A DNA stretch of 14,324 nucleotides from CAZEFK01 sp964511405 (lineage in GTDB: Bacteria > Pseudomonadota > Alphaproteobacteria > Elsterales > Elsteraceae): assembly GCA_964511405.1 (NCBI GenBank), contig CAZEFK010000187.1, forward strand, positions 1 to 14,324. The letters are read 5' to 3'. Position 1 is the stretch's first letter; each line of letters opens with the position of its first letter. The notes under the pieces were generated by a model. It saw only the letters and a program-made list of their open reading frames with translations, was not told the origin of the DNA and ran no database searches. Made by a program: the position numbers and the translations under genes. Positions 7,054-13,636 of the stretch are shown one piece after another.

Positions 7054-7096
7054 GGTGATCTAAGTCACATCCCAACGCGCCGATAGGCGTTATGAT
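7054..7096 (+). promoter_or_regulatory. Candidate CRP/FNR-family class II promoter of the response regulator
   Basis: GTGA-tctaag-TCACA at 7055-7069 matches nine of the ten defined positions of the CRP consensus TGTGA-N6-TCACA (only 7054 differs). A -10-like TATGAT is at 7091-7096 with no good -35. If transcription begins about 7 bases after the -10, near 7103, the palindrome centre (7061.5) falls near -41.5, the position of class II CRP/FNR-activated promoters, which typically lack a -35. The leader would be about 50 bases. Site match is seen; activation is inferred. Confidence 0.6.
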
Positions 7097-7152
7097 GTAG
7101 CCTCCAACGGGCGACGCGACACAAACCCAGTGAACCTCTACGCGAGGGACCG

Positions 7153-7794
7153 ATGCAGATCCTGATTGCCGACGACCATTCGCTGTTCCGAGACGGCCTG
7201 AGGCATGTCCTGTCCGGGCTCGCCGAGGAGATCACGATCTTCGAGGCCGGATCGCTTCCCGAAACCATTGCCATGCTCGGCCGGCCGGAGCCGTTCGACC
7301 TGGTCATCGTCGACCTGTCGATGCCCGGCATGGACGGTCCGGTCAGCCTGACGGCGGTGCGCGGGCGGGCCCGCAACGCGCCGGTCGTGGTGATCTCGGC
7401 GTCGGAGGATCCCAACGACGTGCGCGCCGCGCTCGATGCCGGTGCCGCCGGCTACATCCCCAAATCGGTGCGCGGACAGGTGATGCTGTCGGCGCTGCAG
7501 CTGATCATGGTCGGTTGCGTCTATATCCGACCGCTGGTCCTGGACCTGCCGATGCGCGGCACCCATGGCCGCACCGACGAGATGGTCTCGGCGCGGATCC
7601 GGTCGCTGTTGACCGAGCGCCAGATCGACGTGCTGCGGCTGCTGGCCGAAGGCAAGCCGAACAAGGAGATTGCGCGCCAGCTGAACCTGGCCGAGGGCAC
7701 GGTCCGGGTCCATGTCAACGCCGTGCTCAAGGCGCTGGCCGCCCGCAACCGCACCGAGGCCGCGCTGGCGGCACGCAACGCCGGCCTGTCCTAA
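7153..7794 (+). CDS. NarL/FixJ-family response regulator (LuxR HTH), orphan
   Basis: Two-component transcription regulator of 213 residues. The receiver domain (about 1-118) has the acidic pocket DDH (7-9), phospho-acceptor D54 in IVDLSMPGMDG, the switch serine S82 in VVVISAS, and K104 in GYIPKS. A linker follows, then a LuxR-type HTH (about 149-205): LTERQIDVLRLLAEGKPNKE, with IARQLNLAEGTVRVHVNAVL as the recognition part. All residues needed for phosphorylation are present. The ATG has GAGGGA about 5 bases upstream. No histidine kinase lies within the window, so it is an orphan here. It diverges from the aminotransferase operon and converges with a DUF6065 gene. It has its own candidate CRP/FNR-type promoter (7054-7096), suggesting control by carbon or oxygen status. 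Target genes are unknown; the adjacent envelope genes are plausible but unsupported. Confidence 0.92.
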   Translation: MQILIADDHSLFRDGLRHVLSGLAEEITIFEAGSLPETIAMLGRPEPFDLVIVDLSMPGMDGPVSLTAVRGRARNAPVVVISASEDPNDVRAALDAGAAGYIPKSVRGQVMLSALQLIMVGCVYIRPLVLDLPMRGTHGRTDEMVSARIRSLLTERQIDVLRLLAEGKPNKEIARQLNLAEGTVRVHVNAVLKALAARNRTEAALAARNAGLS

Positions 7795-7821
7795 GCCGGC
7801 AGTATCGGCCCCGGATCTGCT

Positions 7822-7845
7822 CCGGCCCGCGATGCGGCGGGCCGG
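7822..7845. terminator. GC-rich hairpin between convergent genes
   Basis: A perfect 9-bp stem, CCGGCCCGC / GCGGGCCGG, has a 6-base loop (7831-7836). It sits between the response regulator stop and the stop codon of the convergent DUF6065 gene. A smaller stem, CCGGA / TCCGG (7811-7825), overlaps it. The stem works on both strands, but no T-run follows on either, so it may be a Rho-assisted or mRNA-protecting end and not a canonical intrinsic terminator. Confidence 0.55.
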
Positions 7846-8589
7846 TCAGCGGCCCCGCGGCGGCGTATGGTCGACCGGCGCCGCCAGCGCCAGCTTGGTG
7901 CGATGGGTGTCGATGGCCTTCTGGCCGTCGATGCCGAGACCGCGGAAATAGTCCTTCTGCCATTTCTCGCGCTGCGCCTCGGACCCGGTGACCGCCAGGT
8001 CGGTCAGGAACTTGGCCCGGTCCTTGTTCCAGGCGTGGAACGCCGGCGCCTGGAAGTCCTCGTCCAGCTCGCGGATCTCGGGCGTCGTCTGCTCCAGGAT
8101 GCCGCGCTCGATCGGGAACACCGTGCAGAACGGCTCGCCGGCCTCGAAGCGAACCCAGTGGTTGGGCCGCGTCAGGCACCAGTTCATGGTGAAGGTATAG
8201 GGCGACCAGTCGGTCTCGACGACACCGGTCAAGGGCACGATGCCGTCCTTGGGGAGGTTGGCCGGGCCGCCGACCCACAGGTCGTAGTTGGGCTCGGTGC
8301 GCACCAGATAGCCGACATGGAAGGTGATGGTGGCGCAGCCGAAATGGCTGAGCGGCGGCCAGACGGTGTCGTCGGCGCGCACCTCGACGTCCCCCGGCGC
8401 CGAGCCGCCCCGCCAGCACGCCGAAAACCCGGTCGGACACAGGATGTCCCAGCCATGGGCATTGGCGATGTTGAGCGGCAGGCAGCGATAGGCGAAGCCC
8501 TGCGGCGCTTCGTCCATCCAGGTGCGGGCGCTGGATGCCGGGCGGATCGGGGGGCGCACGCCCGAGGTGGGATAGAAGATCAGCCGCAT
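7846..8589 (-). CDS. DUF6065-family protein of unknown function
   Basis: A 247-residue protein without signal peptide or membrane segment. I recognise the pattern of the DUF6065 family from conserved stretches: RTWMDEAPQGFAYRCLPLNI (22-41), ANAHGWDILCPTGF (42-55), SHFGCATITFHVGYLVRT (81-98), GPANLPKDGIVPLTGVVETD (108-127), YTFTMNW (131-137) and VRFEAGEPFCTVFPI (146-160), with a C-terminal helical tail including KWQKDYFRGL. The repeated beta-strand patterns with conserved W, H, N, C and aromatic residues suggest a compact beta-rich fold, possibly an enzyme or ligand-binding protein, but no catalytic motif is assignable and no function is known to me. The ATG at 8589 has GAGGA about 8 bases upstream. 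It stands alone: convergent with the response regulator and divergent (137 bp) from the RTX gene. Family assignment is from memory of the pattern and is not certain. Confidence 0.78.
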   Translation of the reverse strand: MRLIFYPTSGVRPPIRPASSARTWMDEAPQGFAYRCLPLNIANAHGWDILCPTGFSACWRGGSAPGDVEVRADDTVWPPLSHFGCATITFHVGYLVRTEPNYDLWVGGPANLPKDGIVPLTGVVETDWSPYTFTMNWCLTRPNHWVRFEAGEPFCTVFPIERGILEQTTPEIRELDEDFQAPAFHAWNKDRAKFLTDLAVTGSEAQREKWQKDYFRGLGIDGQKAIDTHRTKLALAAPVDHTPPRGR

Positions 8590-8726
8590 CGGTCCGGGTC
8601 CTCGCGCTCACACTCCGCCCGCGGTTATCGACGCCGGGCGCGCCGGGCGCAACGGGCCCGACGCCGCGGCGGCTGGGATACACGCTCCTAGGCTCTCGTC
8701 AGAATTTCGCTTATCATCGGCCGGCC

Positions 8727-10238
8727 ATGACTGCCACCGTCATTCCGTTCGCCGGAGCGCTCGTCCGCCAGGGCTGGTCGCCGCGGGAGCTGTCCGAGAT
8801 CTACCGCCTGGCCGACGTGCTGGCGCAGCGCGGGCTGATCGTCGAGATCGAGACGGGGGTCTCGGACGAAGGCGATCCCTGGCTGGTGCTCAGCTATCCG
8901 GGCGAGCCCGACGTCGCCGCCCATGTCGCGCGCATCGACGGTCGCTATCTGGTCAGCCGTGGCGGCTCGGTCGAAGAAGCCAGCACCGACGACCTGCGCG
9001 AGCTGCTGGAACGGGCGCTGCCGCCGCCCGCCGCGGCCGCCCCGGTGCCGGCGCACATCCAGCCGGATTTCGGTGAAGCGCTGCTGACCGCGACGCTGCT
9101 GATCGCCATGGGCGTGGTCGCCCGCGATCTCGGCCCCGGCGTGCTATCGAGCTTCGGCGGCCTGGCGCCGACCCCGGCGGCCGACGCGACGCCGGTCGCG
9201 GCGCTGGCGGATCGCTGGATCCAGCTCGGCCGCGAAGCCATGGCCCTGCTCGCCCCGGTCGCACCGACAGCGGCCGATCCGGTCGCACCCGACGCGTTGG
9301 CGGGCCTGCCGCCGGTCCCCGACGCTGGCGCCACGGCGCCGGACCATCTGCCGGCCAGCGCCCTGCGCCAATGGCTCGATCACCTGAGCCCGGCCGATGG
9401 CGCCACCGACGATGCCGGCGCCGCCAAGCCACATGTCGTGGATGCGCCGGCACCGGCCCATCCCGAAGGATCCGCCGCTCCCCCCGACACGCACGCCCCC
9501 GAACCGGGCGCCCCCGAACCGGGCCATGCCCAGCCGACCGCCCCGGCCGCAGCGCCCGACAGCGACTCGATCCATCCCCAGCCGGAAACCCATTCCGTCA
9601 ATCCGGGCCCCACGCCGCTGCCGCAGGCGCCACAGCCCGCCTCAGCCCCGGCCCCGGCCCCGGCCCATGCCGGCACCGGCACCGTGATCGGGCCAACGGT
9701 GCTGTTCGACAGCGCCGGCAACCACACCGTCCTGGGCACCGATCATGGCGACGTTTTGGTCGCCGGCGCGGGCAACGACCTGATCATCGCCGGCAACGGC
9801 AACAACCTGATCATCGGCGGCAGCGGCCACGACACCATCGTCGCCGGTGCCGGCAACGACACCGTGATCGGCGGCAGCGGGCCAGCGACCATCTCCGGCG
9901 GCGCCGGCAACGACCTGGTGGTGGGCGGCGGCCATGGCAGCGTGATCTATGGCGGGTCGGGCAATGACGTGCTGATCTCGGGCGACGCCGTGCAGACCGG
10001 CCATTCGGTCACGACCACGGTCAACCAGCAGACCCTGGTGGTGGGCCGCGACGCCGGCGGGCAGGTCACGGTGCAGAACGTCGCGACCAACACCAGCATC
10101 CTGCCGACCGCGCCACCGCCGCCGCCCGCCGAGACCCCGTCCCACACCGACACCACCACGACCGACAGCGGCCACGGCGGCGGCGAGGTCACCCTGGTCG
10201 GCGTCAGCAACCTGCCGCACAACCAGTTGCACCTGTAG
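8727..10238 (+). CDS. RTX nonapeptide-repeat protein with uncharacterised N-terminal domain
   Basis: A 503-residue protein in four parts. Residues 1-100 are a folded domain with SPRELSEIYRLADVLAQRGL, VEIETGVSDEGDPWLVL and VAAHVARIDGRYLVSRGG. I recall similar N-termini in other alphaproteobacterial proteins but know no function. A short hydrophobic stretch follows at 118-132 (ALLTATLLIAMGVVA). About 145-335 is a Pro/Ala-rich low-complexity linker. Residues 337-420 are nine GGxGNDxLx-type calcium-binding nonapeptides, then a Thr/Pro-rich tail. RTX proteins are usually exported by type I secretion with an uncleaved C-terminal signal; there is no N-terminal signal peptide here, which fits. No ABC exporter, membrane fusion protein or enzymatic domain is in the window. 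The ATG at 8727 is preferred because the conserved domain begins there; the longer frame from 8535 overlaps the divergent gene. The weak start context (no strong SD) leaves some doubt. Confidence 0.85.
   Translation: MTATVIPFAGALVRQGWSPRELSEIYRLADVLAQRGLIVEIETGVSDEGDPWLVLSYPGEPDVAAHVARIDGRYLVSRGGSVEEASTDDLRELLERALPPPAAAAPVPAHIQPDFGEALLTATLLIAMGVVARDLGPGVLSSFGGLAPTPAADATPVAALADRWIQLGREAMALLAPVAPTAADPVAPDALAGLPPVPDAGATAPDHLPASALRQWLDHLSPADGATDDAGAAKPHVVDAPAPAHPEGSAAPPDTHAPEPGAPEPGHAQPTAPAAAPDSDSIHPQPETHSVNPGPTPLPQAPQPASAPAPAPAHAGTGTVIGPTVLFDSAGNHTVLGTDHGDVLVAGAGNDLIIAGNGNNLIIGGSGHDTIVAGAGNDTVIGGSGPATISGGAGNDLVVGGGHGSVIYGGSGNDVLISGDAVQTGHSVTTTVNQQTLVVGRDAGGQVTVQNVATNTSILPTAPPPPPAETPSHTDTTTTDSGHGGGEVTLVGVSNLPHNQLHL
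9735..9977 (+). repeat. Nine in-phase RTX nonapeptide units (27-bp period)
   Basis: Nine consecutive 9-residue units without insertion: GTDHGDVLV, AGAGNDLII, AGNGNNLII, GGSGHDTIV, AGAGNDTVI, GGSGPATIS, GGAGNDLVV, GGGHGSVIY, GGSGNDVLI. These would form a calcium-loaded parallel beta-roll. Units six and eight lack the usual ND pair, so calcium binding there is doubtful. At DNA level the units are diverged (recurrent GGCAACGAC), not a recent slippage array. Confidence 0.9.
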
Positions 10239-10258
10239 GAGGGGGCTTCAGCGTCCGC

Positions 10259-10666
10259 TCACAGCGGGGCGAACCACAGATCCATCTGGTAATCGATCGT
10301 CACCTCTTCGCCGGCGCGGATCGGCCGCAGGGCGCGAATCTCGATCTCCAGCTGGTCGATGTGGCGGATGAACTCGGCGTTGGGCGTGTAGGAATGGTTG
10401 AGCAGGCTGGTCAGGCCCAGCGCGATCGCGGCCCGGCCGCCGCCCTCGTACAGGTCCTGCTCGGTCGTGCCGTGCTCCCACATGAACACATAGGTGAAGA
10501 CAACGGTCTGATCGGCCAGCGGCCGATCCTTGGCCGGAATGATCAGCACCGGCGCCCGCTCGATCACGGCGCGGGTCGGAATGTCGCGCGTGGCGACGAT
10601 CCCGCGCCCCTTGCCCTCGAACCAGCCGACAGCGACCAGGGGGTGTTCGATAAGCCCGACATCCAT
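10259..10666 (-). CDS. Stand-alone SET-domain protein (putative lysine methyltransferase)
   Basis: A 135-residue protein that is essentially one SET domain, the S-adenosylmethionine-dependent protein-lysine methyltransferase fold. The three signature regions are present in order: GKGRGIVATRDIPTRAVI (18-35) for the N-terminal SAM-binding strand, LLNHSYTPNAEF (88-99) containing the NHSxxPNA cofactor/pseudoknot motif, and IRAGEEVTIDY (116-126) with the GEExTxxY active-site tyrosine. No pre-SET or post-SET zinc-binding cysteines are seen, as is usual in small bacterial members. A GTG at 10681 opens the frame, but the ATG at 10666 is preferred because GGAGAGG lies 6 bases upstream. The gene converges with the RTX gene (20 bp between stops). 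The substrate is unknown; the neighbouring RTX or DUF6065 protein is a guess only. Confidence 0.88.
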   Translation of the reverse strand: MDVGLIEHPLVAVGWFEGKGRGIVATRDIPTRAVIERAPVLIIPAKDRPLADQTVVFTYVFMWEHGTTEQDLYEGGGRAAIALGLTSLLNHSYTPNAEFIRHIDQLEIEIRALRPIRAGEEVTIDYQMDLWFAPL

Positions 10667-11005
10667 TGGCGCCCTCTCCACTCACCATTGAGGATGTGGC
10701 CCACCGACCGCTGGCGAACGCCGCCATCCACAGATAGCGAAATATTGATCCGGCCGCGGGTCAACCCCTATTTCCCGGAAATACTGACTGATAAATGGGA
10801 TAGGCACGGTCGCCACGGCGAATACAGGCGTCGATGGTCGATTAATTGTGGTCCGGCTGATTAGAAAACTCGGAAATTTCGCGTATACGGCGGCATTACC
10901 CCGGGATGATTGGTCCGATATTGCAAATCTGCCACAATCGAGCCCCAAACAATGGCGACGGCGGCCGACAGGCGCCGGGATCAACGCCTTCCGGGCAGCG
11001 CCGAA
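10667..11005. other. AT-richer intergenic region, no gene seen
   Basis: Separates the SET gene start from the end of the rml/glycosyltransferase operon. Neither strand has a frame with a recognisable protein. It is clearly more AT-rich than its flanks. It contains TATTTC-ccg-GAAATA (10769-10783) and the palindrome GAAATTTC (10873-10880), which share GGAAAT and could be binding sites. On the minus strand TTGACC (10764-10759) resembles a -35 for the SET gene, but no good -10 follows. No terminator with a T-run is visible for the operon. Confidence 0.5.
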
Positions 11006-11866
11006 TTACTTGGCGCGGGCGAACACCAGCCGGCCAAACATTCCCAGCGCCAGGATCATCCAGATCGCGGCCAGGGCGACGACGCCGTAGCGCCGGCGGA
11101 AATGGCGGTCGAAATAGCGCCAGAAACCGGCCAGCTTGTGGCGCTCCACGACCCAGCCCGAGGCGCGGCTGGTGCCCTTGGCGTGGCGGCATTCGACCCG
11201 GCCCAGCACCAGGCAGCGGCCGCCCAGGGCGCGCAGCCGATGGCACAGGTCCAGGTCCTCGACATGCAGGAAATAGCCGCGGTCGAGCCCGCCGAGCCGG
11301 TCCCAGGTGGCCCGCCGCATCAGCATGAATGCGCCCGAGATCGCCGGCACGGCGGACAGGCCGGGCGGCAGCGGCGCACCGGCCAGATTGACCCGGCAGC
11401 GCGGGCCGAGCAGCCGATGCAGCTGGAGCGCCTCGCCCAGGCACTGCAGCGGCGTCGCTTCGGTGCGGCGGCCGCCGCGCTGCTCGCGGCCATCGGGATC
11501 GGCAAGGCGGACGGTGGCCAGCCAATCGCCTGGTTCGCCCGCAACGGCGTCGACCAGGGCCGCCAGCGCGCCGGATTGGATCACGCAATCGGGGTTGAGC
11601 AGCAGCAACAGGGGCTGGTCGAGCCGGGCCGCACCGGCATGGCAGCCGCCGGCGAAGCCCAGATTCGCCGGCTGCGGCGCGACGTCCAGCCGCGGCTCGG
11701 CCGCTGCCAGCGCCGCCAACTCGGCGCGCGTGCCGGCATCGTTGCCGTTGTCGACCACAACAACCCGATCAACCCCGGGCTCGGCCAGGACGGCGCCCAG
11801 GCTGGCAAACAGCGCCGGCCCGGTGTGATAGCTGACGACGACGACGCCGACCGGCGGCGTGCCCAT
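11006..11866 (-). CDS. GT2-family glycosyltransferase, rhamnosyltransferase-like
   Basis: A 286-residue inverting glycosyltransferase of the GT-A fold, expected at the cytoplasmic face of the inner membrane adding a sugar to a lipid-linked glycan. It opens with the family pattern VGVVVVSYHTGP, then VVVVDNGNDAGT (35-46), NLGFAGGCHAGA (68-79), LLNPDCVIQSGAL (89-101, NPD standing for the DxD metal site), ISGAFMLMRRATWDRLGGLD (176-195), and EDLDLCHR (203-210) carrying the catalytic-type acidic residues. Residues 261-281 are a probable membrane-anchoring helix following a basic patch (FRRRY). It resembles WbbL-type rhamnosyltransferases, and its position as the last gene of rmlBDA supports dTDP-rhamnose as donor; this is inference. 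The ATG at 11866 is 1 base after the rmlA stop, so the open frame reaching back to 12310 inside rmlA is ignored. Confidence 0.9.
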   Translation of the reverse strand: MGTPPVGVVVVSYHTGPALFASLGAVLAEPGVDRVVVVDNGNDAGTRAELAALAAAEPRLDVAPQPANLGFAGGCHAGAARLDQPLLLLLNPDCVIQSGALAALVDAVAGEPGDWLATVRLADPDGREQRGGRRTEATPLQCLGEALQLHRLLGPRCRVNLAGAPLPPGLSAVPAISGAFMLMRRATWDRLGGLDRGYFLHVEDLDLCHRLRALGGRCLVLGRVECRHAKGTSRASGWVVERHKLAGFWRYFDRHFRRRYGVVALAAIWMILALGMFGRLVFARAK

Positions 11867-11867
11867 T

Positions 11868-12737
11868 CTAGGCTTCTTGGGCCAGGCGCAGCAGGTACTG
11901 TCCGTAGCCGTTCTTGGCCAGCGGCTCGGCCAGGCGGGCGAGGTCGGCGGCCGAGATGAAGCCCTTGCGGAAGGCGATTTCCTCGGGGCAGGCGATTTTG
12001 AGGCCCTGGCGCTCCTCGATGGTGCGCACGAACTCGCCGGCCTGCAGCAGGCTTTCGTGGGTGCCGGTGTCGAACCAGGCATAGCCGCGGCCCAGCTTCT
12101 CGACCGCCAGCCGGCCGGCGTCCAGATAACGCCGGTTGACGTCGGTGATCTCCAGCTCGCCGCGGGGCGACGGCCGGATCGTGCGGGCAATCTCGACCAC
12201 GTCGCGGTCATAGAAGTACAGGCCGGTGACCGCATAGGCGGACTTCGGGCGCGCCGGCTTCTCCTCGATGCTGACGGCCCGGCCGGCCGCGTCGAACTCG
12301 ACGACGCCATAGCGCTCGGGATCGCGCACGTGATAGCCGAACACGGTGGCGCCCTCGGCCCGCGCCACGGCCCGGACCAGCATCGGCTCGAGGTCGTGGC
12401 CGAAGAAGATGTTGTCGCCCAGCACCAGGGCGCAGGCGCTGTCGCCGATGAACTCGGCGCCGATCAGGAAGGCCTGCGCCAGGCCCTCGGGCCGGGGTTG
12501 CTGGGCATAGCGAAGATGGATGCCCCACTGGCTGCCATCGCCCAGCAGCTTGGCGAACAGGGCCGAGTCCTCGGGCGTGGTGATCACCAGAATGTCACGG
12601 ATGCCGGCCAGCATGAGCGTGGTCAGCGGGTAATAGATCATCGGCTTGTCGAACACCGGCAGCAGCTGCTTGGAGACCACGCGGGTCACCGGATGCAGGC
12701 GCGTGCCGGCGCCGCCGGCCAGGACGATCCCTTTCAT
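11868..12737 (-). CDS. rmlA: Glucose-1-phosphate thymidylyltransferase RmlA
   Basis: First enzyme of dTDP-L-rhamnose synthesis: dTTP + glucose-1-P gives dTDP-glucose in the cytoplasm. It is 289 residues, the usual length. The nucleotide-binding signature LAGGAGTRLHPVT (6-18) with R13 and K23 in SKQLLPV is present. KPMIYYPLTTLMLAGI (31-46), QPRPEGLAQAF (80-90), LVLGDNIFFG (104-113, metal-binding D108), GYHVRDPERYGVVEF (134-148), EEKP (158-161) and VTGLYFYD (170-177) complete the RmlA pattern. WFDTGTHESLLQA is the conserved late motif. Its ATG overlaps the rmlD stop by four bases (ATGA), so it is translationally coupled. dTDP-glucose is the substrate of RmlB in the same operon. Feedback inhibition by dTDP-rhamnose is usual for the family. 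Confidence 0.96.
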   Translation of the reverse strand: MKGIVLAGGAGTRLHPVTRVVSKQLLPVFDKPMIYYPLTTLMLAGIRDILVITTPEDSALFAKLLGDGSQWGIHLRYAQQPRPEGLAQAFLIGAEFIGDSACALVLGDNIFFGHDLEPMLVRAVARAEGATVFGYHVRDPERYGVVEFDAAGRAVSIEEKPARPKSAYAVTGLYFYDRDVVEIARTIRPSPRGELEITDVNRRYLDAGRLAVEKLGRGYAWFDTGTHESLLQAGEFVRTIEERQGLKIACPEEIAFRKGFISAADLARLAEPLAKNGYGQYLLRLAQEA

Positions 12738-13636
12738 TGACTGTTCTCCCCGCCGGCGACGGCGGCCACCACCGCCGCCAGGGCCGGCGCCCAGGATGGC
12801 GGCTGGATCCCGAACATGGCGGCCAGCCGGCCGGTGTCCAGCACCGAATTGGCCGGGCGGCGCGCGCGCGTCGGATAGTCGGCGGTCCCGATGTCGTGGA
12901 CCGGCGGCGTCGGCCGGCCATGGCGCCCGCCTTCGGCGATGACCGCGCGCGCGAACGCCGCCCAGGTGGTCGCCGGCGCGCCCGCCAGGTGATAGGTGCC
13001 GGTCTTGGCCGGCTCCGCAATCAGCGCCTCGGCCACGGCCGCGACCGCGGCGGCGATGCCGGCCGCCGGCGTCGGGCAGCCATGCTGGTCGGCGACCACC
13101 CGCAGCGCCGGCCGCTCGGCGGCCAGGCGCAGCATGGTCTTGACGAAATTGCCGCCGTGGCGGCCGAACACCCAGGACGTCCGCAGGATGGCGTGCGGCC
13201 CGCCGACCCGGCGTACGGCATCTTCGCCGGCCGCCTTGCTGGCGCCATAGACACCCAGCGGCGCCACCGGATCGGTCTCGACATAGGCGCCCGACTTGGT
13301 GCCGTCGAAGACATAATCGGTCGACAGATGGATGAGCGGCACGCCGCCCCTGGCACAGGCGGCGGCGATCAGCCCCGGTGCCGTGGCGTTGATCGCAAAG
13401 GCGGCGTCGGCGTCGTCCTCGGCGCGGTCGACGGCCGTATAGGCGGCGCAGTTGACCACCGCGGCGGGCCGGACCCGGGCGAGGGCCGCGTCGACGGCGC
13501 CCGCATCGATGATGTCGCAGCTAGCGCGGTCCAGCCCGACCACCAGCCGCCGTTCGCTCCAGGCCGGTGCCATCTCGCGGCCGACCTGGCCGCCGGCGCC
13601 GAACACCAGGATGGGCCCGGAAATGGACGCGATCAC
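12734..13636 (-). CDS. rmlD: dTDP-4-dehydrorhamnose reductase RmlD
   Basis: Last enzyme of dTDP-rhamnose synthesis, reducing dTDP-4-dehydrorhamnose with NAD(P)H. It is 300 residues and an extended short-chain dehydrogenase. Cofactor motif GAGGQVG (13-19), NCAAYTAVDRAEDD (62-75), STDYVFDG (105-112), catalytic YGASK (130-134), RTSWVFGRHGGNFVKTML (152-169) and DQHGCPT (183-189) are all RmlD hallmarks. PANSVLDTGRL near the C-terminus is also typical. The start is the GTG at 13636, which overlaps the rmlB stop as GTGA. No in-frame ATG lies near the conserved start and the reading frame extending further upstream runs antisense-free through rmlB in another frame, so it is not used. AGAAGG lies very close before the GTG, making initiation likely to depend on coupling to rmlB. 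Confidence 0.94.
   Translation of the reverse strand: MIASISGPILVFGAGGQVGREMAPAWSERRLVVGLDRASCDIIDAGAVDAALARVRPAAVVNCAAYTAVDRAEDDADAAFAINATAPGLIAAACARGGVPLIHLSTDYVFDGTKSGAYVETDPVAPLGVYGASKAAGEDAVRRVGGPHAILRTSWVFGRHGGNFVKTMLRLAAERPALRVVADQHGCPTPAAGIAAAVAAVAEALIAEPAKTGTYHLAGAPATTWAAFARAVIAEGGRHGRPTPPVHDIGTADYPTRARRPANSVLDTGRLAAMFGIQPPSWAPALAAVVAAVAGGENSQ

Larger units (their letters stand above)
6804..7152. other. Divergent intergenic region between aminotransferase and response regulator
   Basis: No convincing gene is present on either strand: open frames here lack family motifs and ribosome binding sites. The region grows more AT-rich toward the response regulator (about 7021-7045). It holds a long-stem hairpin at 6964-7002 and the CRP-like promoter region at 7054-7096, both listed separately. 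I see no clear -35/-10 pair for the minus-strand aminotransferase operon. Confidence 0.6.

Noticed and set aside
8632..8649. Tandem CGCCGGGCG repeated twice between DUF6065 and RTX genes
   Set aside because: Two copies of a short GC-rich word are expected by chance at this composition.
8535..8726. 64-residue N-terminal extension of the RTX protein
   Set aside because: It overlaps the start of the divergent DUF6065 gene, is Arg/Pro/Gly-rich and unconserved-looking; the domain begins at the ATG at 8727.
11867..12310. Extension of the glycosyltransferase frame upstream into rmlA
   Set aside because: Residues before the ATG at 11866 are Ser/Arg/Pro-rich and unlike GT2; the family pattern begins right after that ATG.
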